Assembly (NCBI RefSeq): GCF_052068095.1 | Contig: NZ_JBQHDG010000015.1 | Span: 124,001 to 188,000, forward strand | Length of the DNA stretch: 64,000 bases | Source: Phytohabitans sp052068095 | GTDB taxonomy: Bacteria; Actinomycetota; Actinomycetes; Mycobacteriales; Micromonosporaceae | Reading direction: 5' to 3' | Shown here: piece by piece, positions 1-10,924 of the stretch | How positions within the stretch are numbered: the stretch's first letter is position 1 | How the letters are laid out: the number at the start of each line of letters is the position of its first letter | Program-made: the position numbers and the translations under genes | The notes under the pieces: generated by a model | Seen by the model: only the letters and a program-made list of their open reading frames with translations | The model's database searches: none | Told to the model about the DNA's origin: nothing

Positions 1-6
1 CAGGGG

Positions 7-39
7 ATACCTAACAGCTAAACTCTAGCTGTTAGGTAT
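7..39. promoter_or_regulatory. PadR operator: perfect 14-bp inverted repeat
   Basis: Two perfect 14-nt arms (7-20, ATACCTAACAGCTA, and 26-39) are separated by 5 nt and end 2 nt before the GGAGGA ribosome binding site of the PadR gene. A dyad overlapping the promoter or leader of a padR gene is typical of autorepression. The dyad is AT-richer than its surroundings, so it may also contain the -10 element. Confidence 0.8.
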
Positions 40-52
40 TGGAGGAGCGTCC

Positions 53-607
53 ATGAAACACGTCGTGCTCGGCCTGTTGGCGGCCGGCCCCGCGCATGGG
101 TACGAGGTGCGTCGGCGCTACGACGAGCTCTTCGCCGGCGCCGGCGTGGAGGTCAACGTCGGGCAGATCTACATCACGCTCGGTCGCCTGGAAAAGGACG
201 GCCTCGTCACCTACACACCCGCGTCGGGCGGAGATCGGCGAGACCGCAAGGTCTACCGGCTCACCGACACCGGCACCAAGGCGCTGCGCGAGTTCCTGGC
301 CGAGCGCCCCGACACCCCGATCGTCAAGCCGGACGTGCTGCTCAGGCTGGTCACGGCCCGGCTCGCCGCGAGTGTGATCCCGGGCATCGACGCGCGCGCG
401 ATCATCGCCGATCACCGGCAGCGGTGCTACGAGGCGCTGCGCGACCTCGACCGCCAGGCCGGGCAGGCCGCGCCGGGCAGCGTGAGCGGCCTGCTCCTCC
501 AGGCGACCGCGCTGCACCTTCAGGCCGAGCTGCGCTGGCTGGAGGCGTGCGAGCAGCAGCTCACCCAGATCCTTCCCCAGACGAAGCCGGACGGAGACCA
601 GCCATGA
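53..607 (+). CDS. PadR-family transcriptional repressor
   Basis: A 184-aa protein. Residues 1-80 form the PadR winged helix: it opens MKHVVLGLLAAGPAHGYE, then has the GQIYITLGRLEKDGLV recognition region and a KVYRLTDTG wing. An alpha-helical C-terminal half (about 95-175) fits the Vir_act_alpha_C dimerisation domain. The ATG at 53 has GGAGGA 6 nt upstream. The stop overlaps the next start (ATGA, 604-607), so it is translationally coupled to the ABC transporter below. It most likely represses this operon through the dyad at 7-39 and is released by a small or toxic compound. The ligand cannot be read from the sequence. Confidence 0.92.
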   Translation: MKHVVLGLLAAGPAHGYEVRRRYDELFAGAGVEVNVGQIYITLGRLEKDGLVTYTPASGGDRRDRKVYRLTDTGTKALREFLAERPDTPIVKPDVLLRLVTARLAASVIPGIDARAIIADHRQRCYEALRDLDRQAGQAAPGSVSGLLLQATALHLQAELRWLEACEQQLTQILPQTKPDGDQP

Positions 608-1341
608 CCGACCCGTTGCTGCGCGCCAGCGCGCTCAAGCGGACCTACCGCGGCGGAGCCCGGGAGCACGCCGCCCTGCGAGACGTTTCCCTGACCGTGG
701 CCCCCGGCGACTGGGTGGCCATCACCGGGCCGAGCGGCTGCGGCAAGTCGACGCTGCTGCACCTGCTCGGTGGCCTCGACAGACCGGACAGCGGCGAGGT
801 GTGGCTGGCCGGCACCCGCCTGGACGACCGCGACGAGAGTGGCCGGGCCCTGCTGCGCCGGCGGCACGTCGGCTTCGTGTTCCAGTTCCTCAACCTCGTG
901 CCGACGATGACCGTGATCGGCAACGTCGAGCTGCCCCTGGTGCTCCAGGGCGTCGGGCGCCGCGAGGCGCGCGGCCGCTCATTGGAGGTGCTCGAGGAGC
1001 TGGGTGTCGGCGACGCCGCCGACGCCGCGCCCGCCGAGCTCTCCGGTGGCCAGCAGCAGCGGGTGGCGCTGGCCCGTGCGGTCGTGCACGGCCCCGACGT
1101 GCTCCTCGCCGACGAGCCGACCGGCGCCCTCGACTCGGCGTCGGCCGAAGTCGTGCTCGACCTGCTTCGCCGCCGCCACGACGGCGGCCAGAGCATCGTG
1201 CTGGTCACCCACGACCACCGCGTCGCGGCCGCGGCCGACCGGGTGGTGACGATGCTCGACGGCGAGATCGTCGACGAGCGCGACCTCAGCGGCACCAAGC
1301 AGCGCCCCACGTACGCCAACCTGATCAACCTGGAGGGCTGA
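604..1341 (+). CDS. MacB/LolD-type ABC transporter ATP-binding protein
   Basis: A 245-aa nucleotide-binding subunit. It shows Walker A GPSGCGKST (about residues 44-52), signature LSGGQQQR, Walker B VLLADEPTGALD and the switch His in LVTHDHR. The TGALD box and the size match the MacB/LolD/FtsE branch that pairs with FtsX-like permeases. The adjacent gene at 1345 encodes such a permease. The start overlaps the padR stop by 4 nt. Role: powers extrusion or mechanotransmission of a lipophilic compound, peptide or lipoprotein at the membrane. The substrate is unknown. Confidence 0.93.
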   Translation: MTDPLLRASALKRTYRGGAREHAALRDVSLTVAPGDWVAITGPSGCGKSTLLHLLGGLDRPDSGEVWLAGTRLDDRDESGRALLRRRHVGFVFQFLNLVPTMTVIGNVELPLVLQGVGRREARGRSLEVLEELGVGDAADAAPAELSGGQQQRVALARAVVHGPDVLLADEPTGALDSASAEVVLDLLRRRHDGGQSIVLVTHDHRVAAAADRVVTMLDGEIVDERDLSGTKQRPTYANLINLEG

Positions 1342-1344
1342 GCC

Positions 1345-3606
1345 GTGTCGGCCACCCTTCGCCTGGCGATGTCCGGGCTGCGCGGGCGGAGCAAGGTCGC
1401 CGCCGGCGCCACCGCGCTGGTGGCCGCGCTCGCCGCGGCTGCCGTCGTCGCCGGGCTGTCCGTGCAGAGCCAGGGCGGCCCGCAAGTCGACGACATCTAC
1501 CGCGACTCCGGCCGCCCCGACCTGGTGGTCTACGGCGAGCCGGTCGTGCTGGAGGGGCTGCGCGGCGACGCCGCCTTCGCCGCGACCGGCCCGGTCACCA
1601 CCTACACCACGGGCGACGTCACGCTCGGCGACGGATCGGTCGAGGCACGCGTCGACACGCTCCCGCCGGCCTCCGCGCCGGGCGCGCCCCAGCTGCGCAC
1701 CGGACGCTGGCCGTCGGCGCCGGGCGAGGTCGTGTTCGACCGCGCGGCCGCCGTCGAGGCCGGGGTCCGCGACGGCGATCGGGTACAGGTCAACGTGGCC
1801 GGCCGCCCGGCGACCCTGACCGTGGTCGGCACCGCCGTCGACCTCACCGACTGCTTCTATCCCGACTGCGACCCCATCCGCCTCTTCGTCGACCAGGCCG
1901 GGCTGCGGGCGCTCGCGCCCGACGTGGCCGACCGGCACACGCTGCTCATCGCCCGGCTCACCGACCCGGACGCAGCCGACGCGGCCGCCGCCCGGCTCGG
2001 CGGCAGCGCCGGCGTCGACGGCGTGCAGCCGTGGCCGGACACCCGCGCCGACATCCTCGCGCGGGAGCTCATCTTCGGTGCCTCACTCGCCGCGTTCGGC
2101 GTCTTCGTCCTGCTCGCCGCCGCGTTCGTCGTGGCCGGCACGGCGGCCGCGCGGCTGCTGGCCCGGCGCCGCGAGATCGCGCTGCTCCAGGCGGTCGGAT
2201 ACACCAACCGGCAGATCATCGGCGGCCTCCTCGGCGAGACGCTGATCCTCGGTGTCGCCGGCGCGGTCCTCGGCTGGGTGGCGGGCACGCTGATCGCACC
2301 GTCCCTGCAAGTGGGGCTCTCCGCGGCGATGGGCCGCGGCGGCTTTCGGGTGAGCGTGGTGTCGCTGCTTGTCGCGGTCGCGTTCGTCGGCGTGATCCTG
2401 ACCGCCGCGACCGTGCTGCCCGCGCGCCGGGCCGCCCGCCAGCCGGTCACCGACGTGCTCCGCGACGCGCCGCCGCGTTCGGCCGCGCCGGCCCGCGTCG
2501 CCCGGCTGCTGGAGCGGACGCGGCTGGGGCCGGCCACCCGCTTCGGGCTCGGCAGCGTGCTGGCCCGGCCGGCCCGGTCGGCGCTGACCGCCGCCGCGCT
2601 CGCCATCGCCGTGGCCGCGGTCGTGGTGGCCGCCGGTTTCCTGTCCACGATGGACAGGTTCGTCACCGACCCGGCCCGCTCCGGCGACCCGTACGACGCG
2701 GTGGTGGCCGGCGACGGCACGGACGGTGCGGGCACAGCCGCCGCGCTGTCGGCGATGCCCGAGGTCGCGAGCTGGTACACCCAGACCGACCGGCGGGCGA
2801 CCCTCGGCGACGCGACGTTTCTGGCCCGGGCGATCGGAGGCGACCCGGCCCGGGCGGGCTTCGTGCTCCGCGAGGGCCAGCCGCTGCGGGCGGCGGGGGA
2901 GGCGCTCGCCGGATACGGCTTCCTGAAGCGCTTCGACCTCGACGTCGGCGACACCGTCGACATCCGCGCCGGCGAGACACCGCTCTCGCTGAGGATCGTC
3001 GGCTGGTACAGCGAGACCGAGGACACCGGCGAGGTGCTGATGTACCGGGCCGAGATGCTCCCCGGCGCCACACCCGACGCGTTCCTCGTCTCCGCCGGGA
3101 GCGGCACGCCGGAGCGGCTCGCGACCGCGCTGCGCGACAAGCTCGGCCCGGCCGCGATCGTGCGCCCCATCGAGTCAGACCCCGACGAGCTCGCCCTCTT
3201 CACCTATTCGATGCTCGTCATGGCCGGGCTGGTGCTCGTCGTGAGCCTCGCCAACCTGGCCGCCGCACTGCTCAGCGGCGCGCGGGAGCGGGCCCGCGTG
3301 CTCGGCGTGCTGCGCACGGTCGGGTTCACCGTGCGGCAGACGCTCGCCCAGTCGGCGAGCGGCGGGGCCGCGCTCGGTCTCGCCGCCGGCATCGTCGGCC
3401 TGCCCGCGGGGCTCGCCCTCTTCCAGGTGCTCTCCGACCAGATGACCATCGGCATCGGGGCCGGGCCGGGGCTTGCCCGAAACCCCTCGTGGGTGGTGCT
3501 CGTCCTGACCGTGCCGGTGGCGGCGCTCGTCGGCGCCCTCGCCGGTGCCGCGGTGACCCGCCGCCTGGCCGGCACGGCGGCTTCCACGCTGGTCCGGTGG
3601 GAGTGA
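1345..3606 (+). CDS. FtsX-like ABC transporter permease (duplicated architecture)
   Basis: A 753-aa membrane protein with a GTG start 3 nt after the ATPase stop. The N-terminal helix (about 16-40) is followed by an extracytoplasmic MacB-PCD-like domain. An FtsX block of three helices lies at about 235-370 (ending LPARRAARQPVTDVLRD). A second helix plus periplasmic domain follows (about 410-600), and a second FtsX block (about 625-740). The 2 x (TM + domain + FtsX) layout is the usual single-polypeptide form in actinobacteria, so no second permease is needed. It forms an exporter with the ATPase at 604. The stop overlaps the next start, so the acyltransferase is probably in the same transcript. 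Confidence 0.9.
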   Translation: MSATLRLAMSGLRGRSKVAAGATALVAALAAAAVVAGLSVQSQGGPQVDDIYRDSGRPDLVVYGEPVVLEGLRGDAAFAATGPVTTYTTGDVTLGDGSVEARVDTLPPASAPGAPQLRTGRWPSAPGEVVFDRAAAVEAGVRDGDRVQVNVAGRPATLTVVGTAVDLTDCFYPDCDPIRLFVDQAGLRALAPDVADRHTLLIARLTDPDAADAAAARLGGSAGVDGVQPWPDTRADILARELIFGASLAAFGVFVLLAAAFVVAGTAAARLLARRREIALLQAVGYTNRQIIGGLLGETLILGVAGAVLGWVAGTLIAPSLQVGLSAAMGRGGFRVSVVSLLVAVAFVGVILTAATVLPARRAARQPVTDVLRDAPPRSAAPARVARLLERTRLGPATRFGLGSVLARPARSALTAAALAIAVAAVVVAAGFLSTMDRFVTDPARSGDPYDAVVAGDGTDGAGTAAALSAMPEVASWYTQTDRRATLGDATFLARAIGGDPARAGFVLREGQPLRAAGEALAGYGFLKRFDLDVGDTVDIRAGETPLSLRIVGWYSETEDTGEVLMYRAEMLPGATPDAFLVSAGSGTPERLATALRDKLGPAAIVRPIESDPDELALFTYSMLVMAGLVLVVSLANLAAALLSGARERARVLGVLRTVGFTVRQTLAQSASGGAALGLAAGIVGLPAGLALFQVLSDQMTIGIGAGPGLARNPSWVVLVLTVPVAALVGALAGAAVTRRLAGTAASTLVRWE

Positions 3607-4781
3607 TGGCGATGGCCGTCGACGTGGTGCGACCGGCGCGCCGGTCCGAGTTGGACGCGATCCGCGCGTTCGTGGTGATGGGGCTCGTGTTCTTCCACTC
3701 GGCGCTGGTCTTCGACGCGCGCGACGACTTCTACGTCAAGAACCCCGAGACGACCGGCGCGATCACCATCTTCGCCGGGCTGGCCGTCGTGTGGGCGATG
3801 CCGATGCTCTTCATGGTCGCCGGCCTCGGCGTGTGGCACTCGCTGCGCCGCCGCGGCCCAGCGGGCATGGCGGCGGAGCGGTTGCGCCGGCTCGGTGTGC
3901 CGCTGGTGTTCGTGACGGTCGCGCTCGTCCCGCTGCCGCAGTGGCTCCGGCTGCGCGGCGAGACCGGCTCCGACGAGTCGTACCCGCGCTTCCTGCCCCG
4001 GTTCTTCGACGTACACCTGGACCTGTCCGAGTTTCCGTTCGTCCTACAGGGCGAGCACTTCGAGACCGGTCACCTGTGGTTCGTGGTGCTGCTGCTCGCG
4101 TTCTCGCTGATGCTGGCGCCGGTCGCGGCCTGGCTCCCGCGCGACTCCGGCCGCCAGGTCCTGGATCGGCTGGCCACCGCGGCGCGGCGCCGCGGCGCGA
4201 TCCTGCTGCCGGCCGTGCCGGTCGCGGTGCTCTGCGCGCTGGTGGGGCTCGAAGAGTCCTACGCGGGCTGGAGCCGCTGGGCATACCTGCTGTTCTTCGT
4301 GTACGGCGTGGTGCTGGCCGCCGACCGGCGATTTCGCGAGGCGATGCGCCGCGCGGCCGGGCTGGCCGGTGTGCTGGCGATCGCCCTCTTCTCGGTCGGC
4401 GCGGTGGCGTTCATGTCGGCGGACGACCCGTTCACCGACATGACCGGGGTGGCGATCGCCGCCCGAACGCTCTACGGGCTGACCGGCTGGTGCGCCCTCG
4501 TCGCCATCGCCGGCTTCCTCGACCGCCCAACGCGCTCCACATCGGACACGCCGGGAGGCGGGCGCTTGTCCGGCTACGTGAGCACGGCGGCGCTGCCGCT
4601 GTACCTGCTGCACCAGCCGATCCTCGTCGCCGTCGCCTATGTCGTCGTGCGCTGGGACGCGGGGATCCCGATCAAGTATGCGGTGCTCGTCACGGTCACG
4701 TACGCCATCACGGTGGCCGCCTACGAGCTGCTCGTGCGGCGCACGCGCCCCACAAGGTTCCTTTTCGGCCTGCGCGCTTGA
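3606..4781 (+). CDS. Membrane-bound acyltransferase family 3 protein
   Basis: A 391-aa integral membrane protein. It has the acyltransferase-3 signature near the N terminus (RRSELDAIRAFVVMGLVFFHS, with the helix-1 Arg-Glu and the helix-final His) and about ten hydrophobic segments (for example VWAMPMLFMVAGLGVW, HLWFVVLLLAFSL and LPLYLLHQPILVAVAYVVV). The family transfers acyl groups from cytoplasmic acyl-CoA to extracytoplasmic sugars or lipids. The ATG at 3606 overlaps the permease stop (TGATG). A second in-frame ATG at 3612 is the alternative start. Being in the PadR operon suggests an envelope modification or resistance role. The acceptor is unknown. Confidence 0.85.
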   Translation: MAMAVDVVRPARRSELDAIRAFVVMGLVFFHSALVFDARDDFYVKNPETTGAITIFAGLAVVWAMPMLFMVAGLGVWHSLRRRGPAGMAAERLRRLGVPLVFVTVALVPLPQWLRLRGETGSDESYPRFLPRFFDVHLDLSEFPFVLQGEHFETGHLWFVVLLLAFSLMLAPVAAWLPRDSGRQVLDRLATAARRRGAILLPAVPVAVLCALVGLEESYAGWSRWAYLLFFVYGVVLAADRRFREAMRRAAGLAGVLAIALFSVGAVAFMSADDPFTDMTGVAIAARTLYGLTGWCALVAIAGFLDRPTRSTSDTPGGGRLSGYVSTAALPLYLLHQPILVAVAYVVVRWDAGIPIKYAVLVTVTYAITVAAYELLVRRTRPTRFLFGLRA

Positions 4782-4794
4782 TACATTCACGAGC

Positions 4795-5157
4795 GTGACG
4801 GATTCGGCGCACCCGCGACGGGTCGCCGCGCTGCCCCTGCTCCTGGCCCTCTTCGTCACGCTCCTCGTCCCGCCGCCCACCGCGCGGCCCGCATCGCCCG
4901 CGTCGACAGCCGCCGGCGCGGGCGTCGCCGCTTCCGGGCGGTTCGCGGCGACCTCCGCCTGGCCGAGCGCGTTCGCCGTCGTCGCGGCGATCGGGTCCGC
5001 CGCCGCGTCCGCACCGGTGTCGGGCGCCGTCACGGCCGCCGCGATCGCGACGCTCGCGCCACCCGTGGCCGGCTGGTCCGTCCCGCTGCGCTCCACAGTG
5101 GAGCGAGCGGTCGGCGCGCCACTCCTCGCCTTCCGGGGCCGGGCTCCGCCTGCCTGA
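4795..5157 (+). CDS. Small Ala-rich exported or membrane protein, unknown function
   Basis: A predicted 120-aa protein from a GTG start (MTDSAHPRRVAALPLLLALFVTLL). It has a hydrophobic signal or anchor segment at about 11-29, then an Ala/Pro/Val-rich low-complexity region with a second weakly hydrophobic stretch. There is no Shine-Dalgarno. A TACATT -10-like box lies about 12 nt upstream (TTGATACATTCACGAGC), consistent with a leaderless transcript starting at or near the GTG. No known family is recognised. It lies 51 nt before secDF and could be co-transcribed with it. The composition alone would permit a spurious reading frame. Confidence 0.45.
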   Translation: MTDSAHPRRVAALPLLLALFVTLLVPPPTARPASPASTAAGAGVAASGRFAATSAWPSAFAVVAAIGSAAASAPVSGAVTAAAIATLAPPVAGWSVPLRSTVERAVGAPLLAFRGRAPPA

Positions 5158-5208
5158 CGGCACGCGTCGAGTCCACTTCACCCTTTCACCCAAGCGAGGA
5201 GAGTCATC

Positions 5209-7398
<2,190 letters not shown>

Positions 7399-7516
7399 AC
7401 GGACCGGAGCGGTGCGGGTCGCGGCGGGGGCGGGGCGCCGCCGCGACCCTGCTAGGGTGCCGCACGTGAGCGGGGGCGCCTTCCGCGCCACGCGAACGAG
7501 CGAACCAGGAGACACA

Positions 7517-8011
7517 GTGACCGACGCTGACGTGCACCTCGTCGCCCAGCCGCGCATCGACACCGTCGTGACGGACTTCCACACGGAGAGCCGGCGGCTG
7601 CGTAGTGACTACGCCGGGATGGCCTGGATCGGCGAAGAGCCGGACGGCGAGACCGGCATGATGGGCCCCAACTACCGGCGCCGCATGGTCGACTCGCAGC
7701 TCTTTCTGCCCGACACCCACTGGTACGACGTGGACGCCCTCGACGACGTCGAGGTGCAGCTCACGGTCGGGCTGGTGCAGGTGCCCGCCACCGACCGCGG
7801 CACGCAGGGCCTGGTCGGCGCGATCGGGGAGCCCGAGGTCGACTTCTTCGAGCACCCGGTCGGCCTCGACGGCGTCGGCCTATGCCTGAGCCTCCACGGG
7901 GAGATCTGGTCGAACGTCGGTCTCTCCTACCGCGTCACCGTCCTGGCCCGCCCAGAAGCGCTCCTCCGTAAGGGGGACACCCCTCAGCAGGAGGAGGAAG
8001 ACGACTCCTGA
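7517..8011 (+). CDS. Conserved-looking hypothetical protein
   Basis: A 164-aa soluble protein with no signal peptide or membrane segment. I do not recognise the family. It begins MTDADVHLVAQPRIDTVVTDFH and carries aromatic-rich blocks (LFLPDTHWYDVDALDD; VDFFEHPVGLDGVGLCLSLHGEIWSNVGLSYRVTVLARPE) that look like an alpha/beta globular fold. The C-terminal tail is acidic (QQEEEDDS). The GTG at 7517 has an AGGAG motif 8 nt upstream. An in-frame GTG at 7466, just after a TAGGGT -10-like box, is an alternative leaderless start. It is convergent with the gene ending at 8034. Confidence 0.7.
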   Translation: MTDADVHLVAQPRIDTVVTDFHTESRRLRSDYAGMAWIGEEPDGETGMMGPNYRRRMVDSQLFLPDTHWYDVDALDDVEVQLTVGLVQVPATDRGTQGLVGAIGEPEVDFFEHPVGLDGVGLCLSLHGEIWSNVGLSYRVTVLARPEALLRKGDTPQQEEEDDS

Positions 8012-8038
8012 CCCGACCGCGGCGTCGCCCGCGTCAGG
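8007..8038. terminator. Possible bidirectional terminator hairpin
   Basis: The 22-bp gap between convergent genes and their stop codons can fold as CCTGA ... TCAGG with an inner CGCGG/CCGCG stem. The stem is interrupted by an internal loop and there is no T-tract, so this is only suggestive. Confidence 0.35.
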
Positions 8039-8696
8039 CGCGCACCGCGGAGTGGCTCACGGTCGCCGCGGGCCGGGCCGCCACCACGTCGTCGATCGCG
8101 CCGGCGAGCAGGTCGCGGAGCGTCGTGTCGGGGTCGGGGATGCACGCCTTGGCGATGCCCTGCACCGCGAACTCGACGGTGCGCGGCGCGCCATGCCGCT
8201 GGTACATCCTCCGGGACACGGAGACGTCGTAGGTGAACCGGTGTGCCCAGCGTGCCGCGAGTGGCGCGCGGAGCAACGCACCCCGGCTGGACGGCCTGAG
8301 CGTGTCCGGCGGGCGGCCGTCGAGGCCCGCCAGCAGGCGGTTTCCGCTCAGCACCGAGACGGCCATCGCGTTTTGCATCTCGGCGGAGACGACCGGGAGG
8401 GCGGTCTCGGCGGCGCGCAGCGCGATCAGCGCGTCCCACCGGACGTCGTCGCTGGTCAGGCCGATCACCGAGGGGATCAGCTCGGCGAGGCGCTGGCGGC
8501 CGGGGTCGCTGGTGTGGTCGTTGACCAGGCGGGCGAGCGAGGCGAGCAGCGGGTGTGTGCAGGCCGGGTGGTCGCTCCACCGCTCTCCGGCGAGGTAGGA
8601 CGCCATCTCCATGAAGCAGGCACCCTTGCGTGGGTTGCGGTGGCGGCCGCGGGACAGCAGCGGCATCGAGTCGGGCAGGTGGACGTCGGTCGTCAT
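8034..8696 (-). CDS. Hypothetical soluble protein
   Basis: A 220-aa, mainly alpha-helical protein (MTTDVHLPDSMPLLSRGRH..., then SYLAGERWSDHPACTHPLLASLARLVNDHTSD). No membrane segment or recognised domain. The N-terminal part (GKHRNPRKGACFMEMASYLAGE-like, with Cys and Met) resembles short conserved proteins of unknown function seen in actinomycetes, but I cannot name a family. ATG at 8696 is chosen because GGAGG sits 6 nt upstream. The longer TTG-initiated form (8708) would place that ribosome binding site inside the gene. It is transcribed away from the GNAT gene at 8757 on the same strand, about 60 nt downstream of it. Confidence 0.7.
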   Translation of the reverse strand: MTTDVHLPDSMPLLSRGRHRNPRKGACFMEMASYLAGERWSDHPACTHPLLASLARLVNDHTSDPGRQRLAELIPSVIGLTSDDVRWDALIALRAAETALPVVSAEMQNAMAVSVLSGNRLLAGLDGRPPDTLRPSSRGALLRAPLAARWAHRFTYDVSVSRRMYQRHGAPRTVEFAVQGIAKACIPDPDTTLRDLLAGAIDDVVAARPAATVSHSAVRA

Positions 8697-8756
8697 GGGC
8701 ACCTCCAAGCCACAGGTGCGGGTCAGACTCCTCTCAGTTTCCCCCTTGTGGCCGCT

Positions 8757-9194
8757 CTAGTCACGGGCATTACCGTCCGCCCGGACTAGTGGGCGAATCC
8801 ATCGCGTCCAGGATGAATCAGGCATATAACCGGCGGTGCGGTAGAGCTCGTGGGCGCCCGGGTTGCCGTCGTCAACCATCGCGTCGGAGCGGCGGCCGCC
8901 CAGCTCGACGAAGCGTTCCTCGGCGGCGGTGAGCAGCGCGCGGCCGATGCCCTGGCGGCGGTGGTCGGGGGAGACCGCGAGCCGGTAGATGTGGCAGCGC
9001 CACCCGTCCCATGCGGCGATCACCGTGCCGACGAACGCGCCGTCCGACTCGGCGATCAGCACCGACTCCGGGTCGTGGCGCAGCAGCCGGGTAACGCCGG
9101 CAAGGTCGTCGCTCACGCTGCGGCCATGGGCCGCCGCGGTCCAGAAAGCGAGCAGTCGCTCGGCGTCGTCCAGCCGGCCGGCGCGGATCTTCAT
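8757..9194 (-). CDS. GNAT-family N-acetyltransferase
   Basis: A 145-aa single GNAT domain. It has the N-terminal MKIRAGRLDDAERLLAFW strand-helix, central IAAWDGWRCHIYRLAVSPDHRRQGIGRALLTAAEERF (motif A, with the RRQGIGRAL acetyl-CoA pyrophosphate loop), and a C-terminal NPGAHELYRTAGYMPD motif B. The length is normal for the family. The ATG at 9194 is preferred; an in-frame GTG lies 1 codon upstream. The substrate is unknown. It is divergent from the ACP/ketosynthase cluster, with 277 bp between starts, so the two could share a regulatory region. Confidence 0.88.
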   Translation of the reverse strand: MKIRAGRLDDAERLLAFWTAAAHGRSVSDDLAGVTRLLRHDPESVLIAESDGAFVGTVIAAWDGWRCHIYRLAVSPDHRRQGIGRALLTAAEERFVELGGRRSDAMVDDGNPGAHELYRTAGYMPDSSWTRWIRPLVRADGNARD

Positions 9195-9471
9195 CACTAC
9201 ACTCTTGCCCGGCGGCGCCCTGTATGTCGAGGACGCGTGCGCCAAAATCCCCGACCTCCGCCGCCATGTCCGGTGTGCAAGACCAAACCGCGGGACGCGC
9301 CCTGGTCGCGGCTCCGCACCCCAAACGACGCACGCCGTGTGCGACCGGCCGCGGCGGCCCCGTTGTCTGATCCCCGGGGTTGATCGTTCCGGCGAATCTG
9401 GCCGCTCCCAAAGACGGTTGACCGCAAGTACCGGGCCTGGGGAGGCAGTACGCGGTAAGGGGAGAGAGACC

Positions 9472-9726
9472 ATGCCACAGGAGACGTCCGCAACGCGGCT
9501 GCGCGCGATGGCGGCCGAGGTGTTCGACGTACCGGCGGAGGAGATCACCGACGGCGCGGCCTTCTACGAGGATCTCGGCGTCGACTCGCTTCAGAAGGTC
9601 GACTTCGTCGTACGGATGGAGCGGCAGCTCGGTCTGAAGCTCACCGACGACGAGGCGGCCGGCATGCGGGACCTCGGCGGGGCCATCGCCATACTGCGCA
9701 GCCGGGGACTGAGCGTTGGACCGTGA
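9472..9726 (+). CDS. Acyl carrier protein
   Basis: An 84-aa carrier protein with the phosphopantetheine attachment motif GVDSLQKVDFVV (Ser about 40) in a four-helix acidic scaffold (FYEDLGVDSL, RMERQLGLKLTDDEAAGM). The ATG has GGGGAGAGAG 4-8 nt upstream. It is the first gene of a tight four-gene set whose starts overlap. It carries the growing or loaded acyl chain for the ketosynthase pair. The DSLQKVDF flavour resembles type II PKS or specialised fatty-acid ACPs. The primary FAS ACP is expected elsewhere, near fabD/fabH, which are absent here. Confidence 0.93.
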   Translation: MPQETSATRLRAMAAEVFDVPAEEITDGAAFYEDLGVDSLQKVDFVVRMERQLGLKLTDDEAAGMRDLGGAIAILRSRGLSVGP

Positions 9727-10924
9727 CGGCGTCGCGGTGTCCGGCGTGGGCGCGGTCTCGCCCGCCGGGCTGGGCGTGCACGCGTTGTGGCGCGCCATCG
9801 AAGACCGCCGGGTGCTCACCGGGCCCGTAACGCGATACGACCTGTCCGGCTACCCGACGCAACGGGCGGCCGAGGTGCCACCCGGCGCGGTGGCGGCGCT
9901 CGACTCGCTGGTGCCGCCGCACGAGTCGCTCGCCGCCCGCTACCTGGCCGCCGCCACGCTGGAGGCGCTCGGCGACGCGGGCCTGCCGGCGCACCGGCGG
10001 CGGGGACGGCTGGGACTGTTCGTGGGGACGGTCATGGGCACCCGGCCGCTGCTGGACCGGGCGATCGGGCGCGGACCGCTCGGCGTGGCCGACCGGGCCT
10101 GGGCGCGCCCCGACGAGCTGCTCGCCGCCGTCCGCCAGGTGGTCACAGTGGACGGTCCCGCGGTGCTGCTCGCGCCGGGCTGCTCCGCCGGCAACGAGGC
10201 GATCGCCGCCGGTGCCGCCGCGGTGGCCTCCGGCGAGGTCGACGTGGCGATCTGTGGCGGGGCGGACGAGCTGTCGCTGGAGGTGTTCGCGTTCTTCACG
10301 TCGATGCGGGCGCTCGCCGGCGACGAGATCCGGCCGTTCGACGCGGGACGCAGGGGCACGATGCCGGGCGAGGGCGCCGCGGTGCTCGTGCTGGAGCGGG
10401 CGGAACGGGTCGCCCGCCGGGGGCGCCGGCCACTCGCCCGGGTGCTCGCCACCGCGTCCGCCGCCGACGCGCACAACCTGACCCAGCCGCACCCGGACGG
10501 CGCCGGCCTGATCGTCACGATCCAGAACTGCCTCGACCGCGCGCGGGTCGAGCCCGACGACGTCGACTGGGTCTGCGCGCACGGCACGGGAACCCCGGCC
10601 AACGACGCGGTGGAGGCCCGGGCGGTCGCCAAGGCGCTCGGCGGCCGGCGGCGCCCGGTGGTCTCCTCGGTCAAGGGACAGCTGGGCCACGCGGAGGGCG
10701 CGGCCGCCGTGCTCGAGGCCGTTATCGGGGTACGTGCGCTCGCGCATGACCTCGTGCCCGGCAACGTCACGCTGCTCGACCCCGACCCGGAGTGCGCCGG
10801 CGTCGACCTCGTGGAGCCGGGTGGCCGGCGGGGACCGGTGCGCCGGGTGCTGAGCCAGGCGTACGGCTTCGGCGGTGCGGTCTGCACCGTGCTCCTGGGG
10901 AAGGGGACGCCCGATGCCGGCTAG
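9716..10924 (+). CDS. Beta-ketoacyl synthase, catalytically complete (KAS II-like)
   Basis: A 402-aa thiolase-fold condensing enzyme. The Cys-His-His triad is present: Cys156 in APGCSAGNEA, His289 in AHGTGTPANDA and His325 in SVKGQLGHAEGAA. It would do decarboxylative Claisen condensation of an ACP-bound extender with an acyl primer. The TTG start at 9716 overlaps the ACP stop by 11 nt and gives the expected short N terminus before VSGVGAVSPAG; GTG at 9737 is an alternative. It overlaps the next gene by 11 nt, so the pair is translationally coupled. This is the KS(alpha)/KS(beta) arrangement of type II polyketide synthases. Confidence 0.92.
   Translation: MDRDGVAVSGVGAVSPAGLGVHALWRAIEDRRVLTGPVTRYDLSGYPTQRAAEVPPGAVAALDSLVPPHESLAARYLAAATLEALGDAGLPAHRRRGRLGLFVGTVMGTRPLLDRAIGRGPLGVADRAWARPDELLAAVRQVVTVDGPAVLLAPGCSAGNEAIAAGAAAVASGEVDVAICGGADELSLEVFAFFTSMRALAGDEIRPFDAGRRGTMPGEGAAVLVLERAERVARRGRRPLARVLATASAADAHNLTQPHPDGAGLIVTIQNCLDRARVEPDDVDWVCAHGTGTPANDAVEARAVAKALGGRRRPVVSSVKGQLGHAEGAAAVLEAVIGVRALAHDLVPGNVTLLDPDPECAGVDLVEPGGRRGPVRRVLSQAYGFGGAVCTVLLGKGTPDAG

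Noticed and set aside
801..3605. Long plus-strand frame (1326 aa) over the ABC permease region
   Set aside because: It is an Arg/Pro-rich shadow of the +1 frame. Only the part after 3606 is real, as the acyltransferase.
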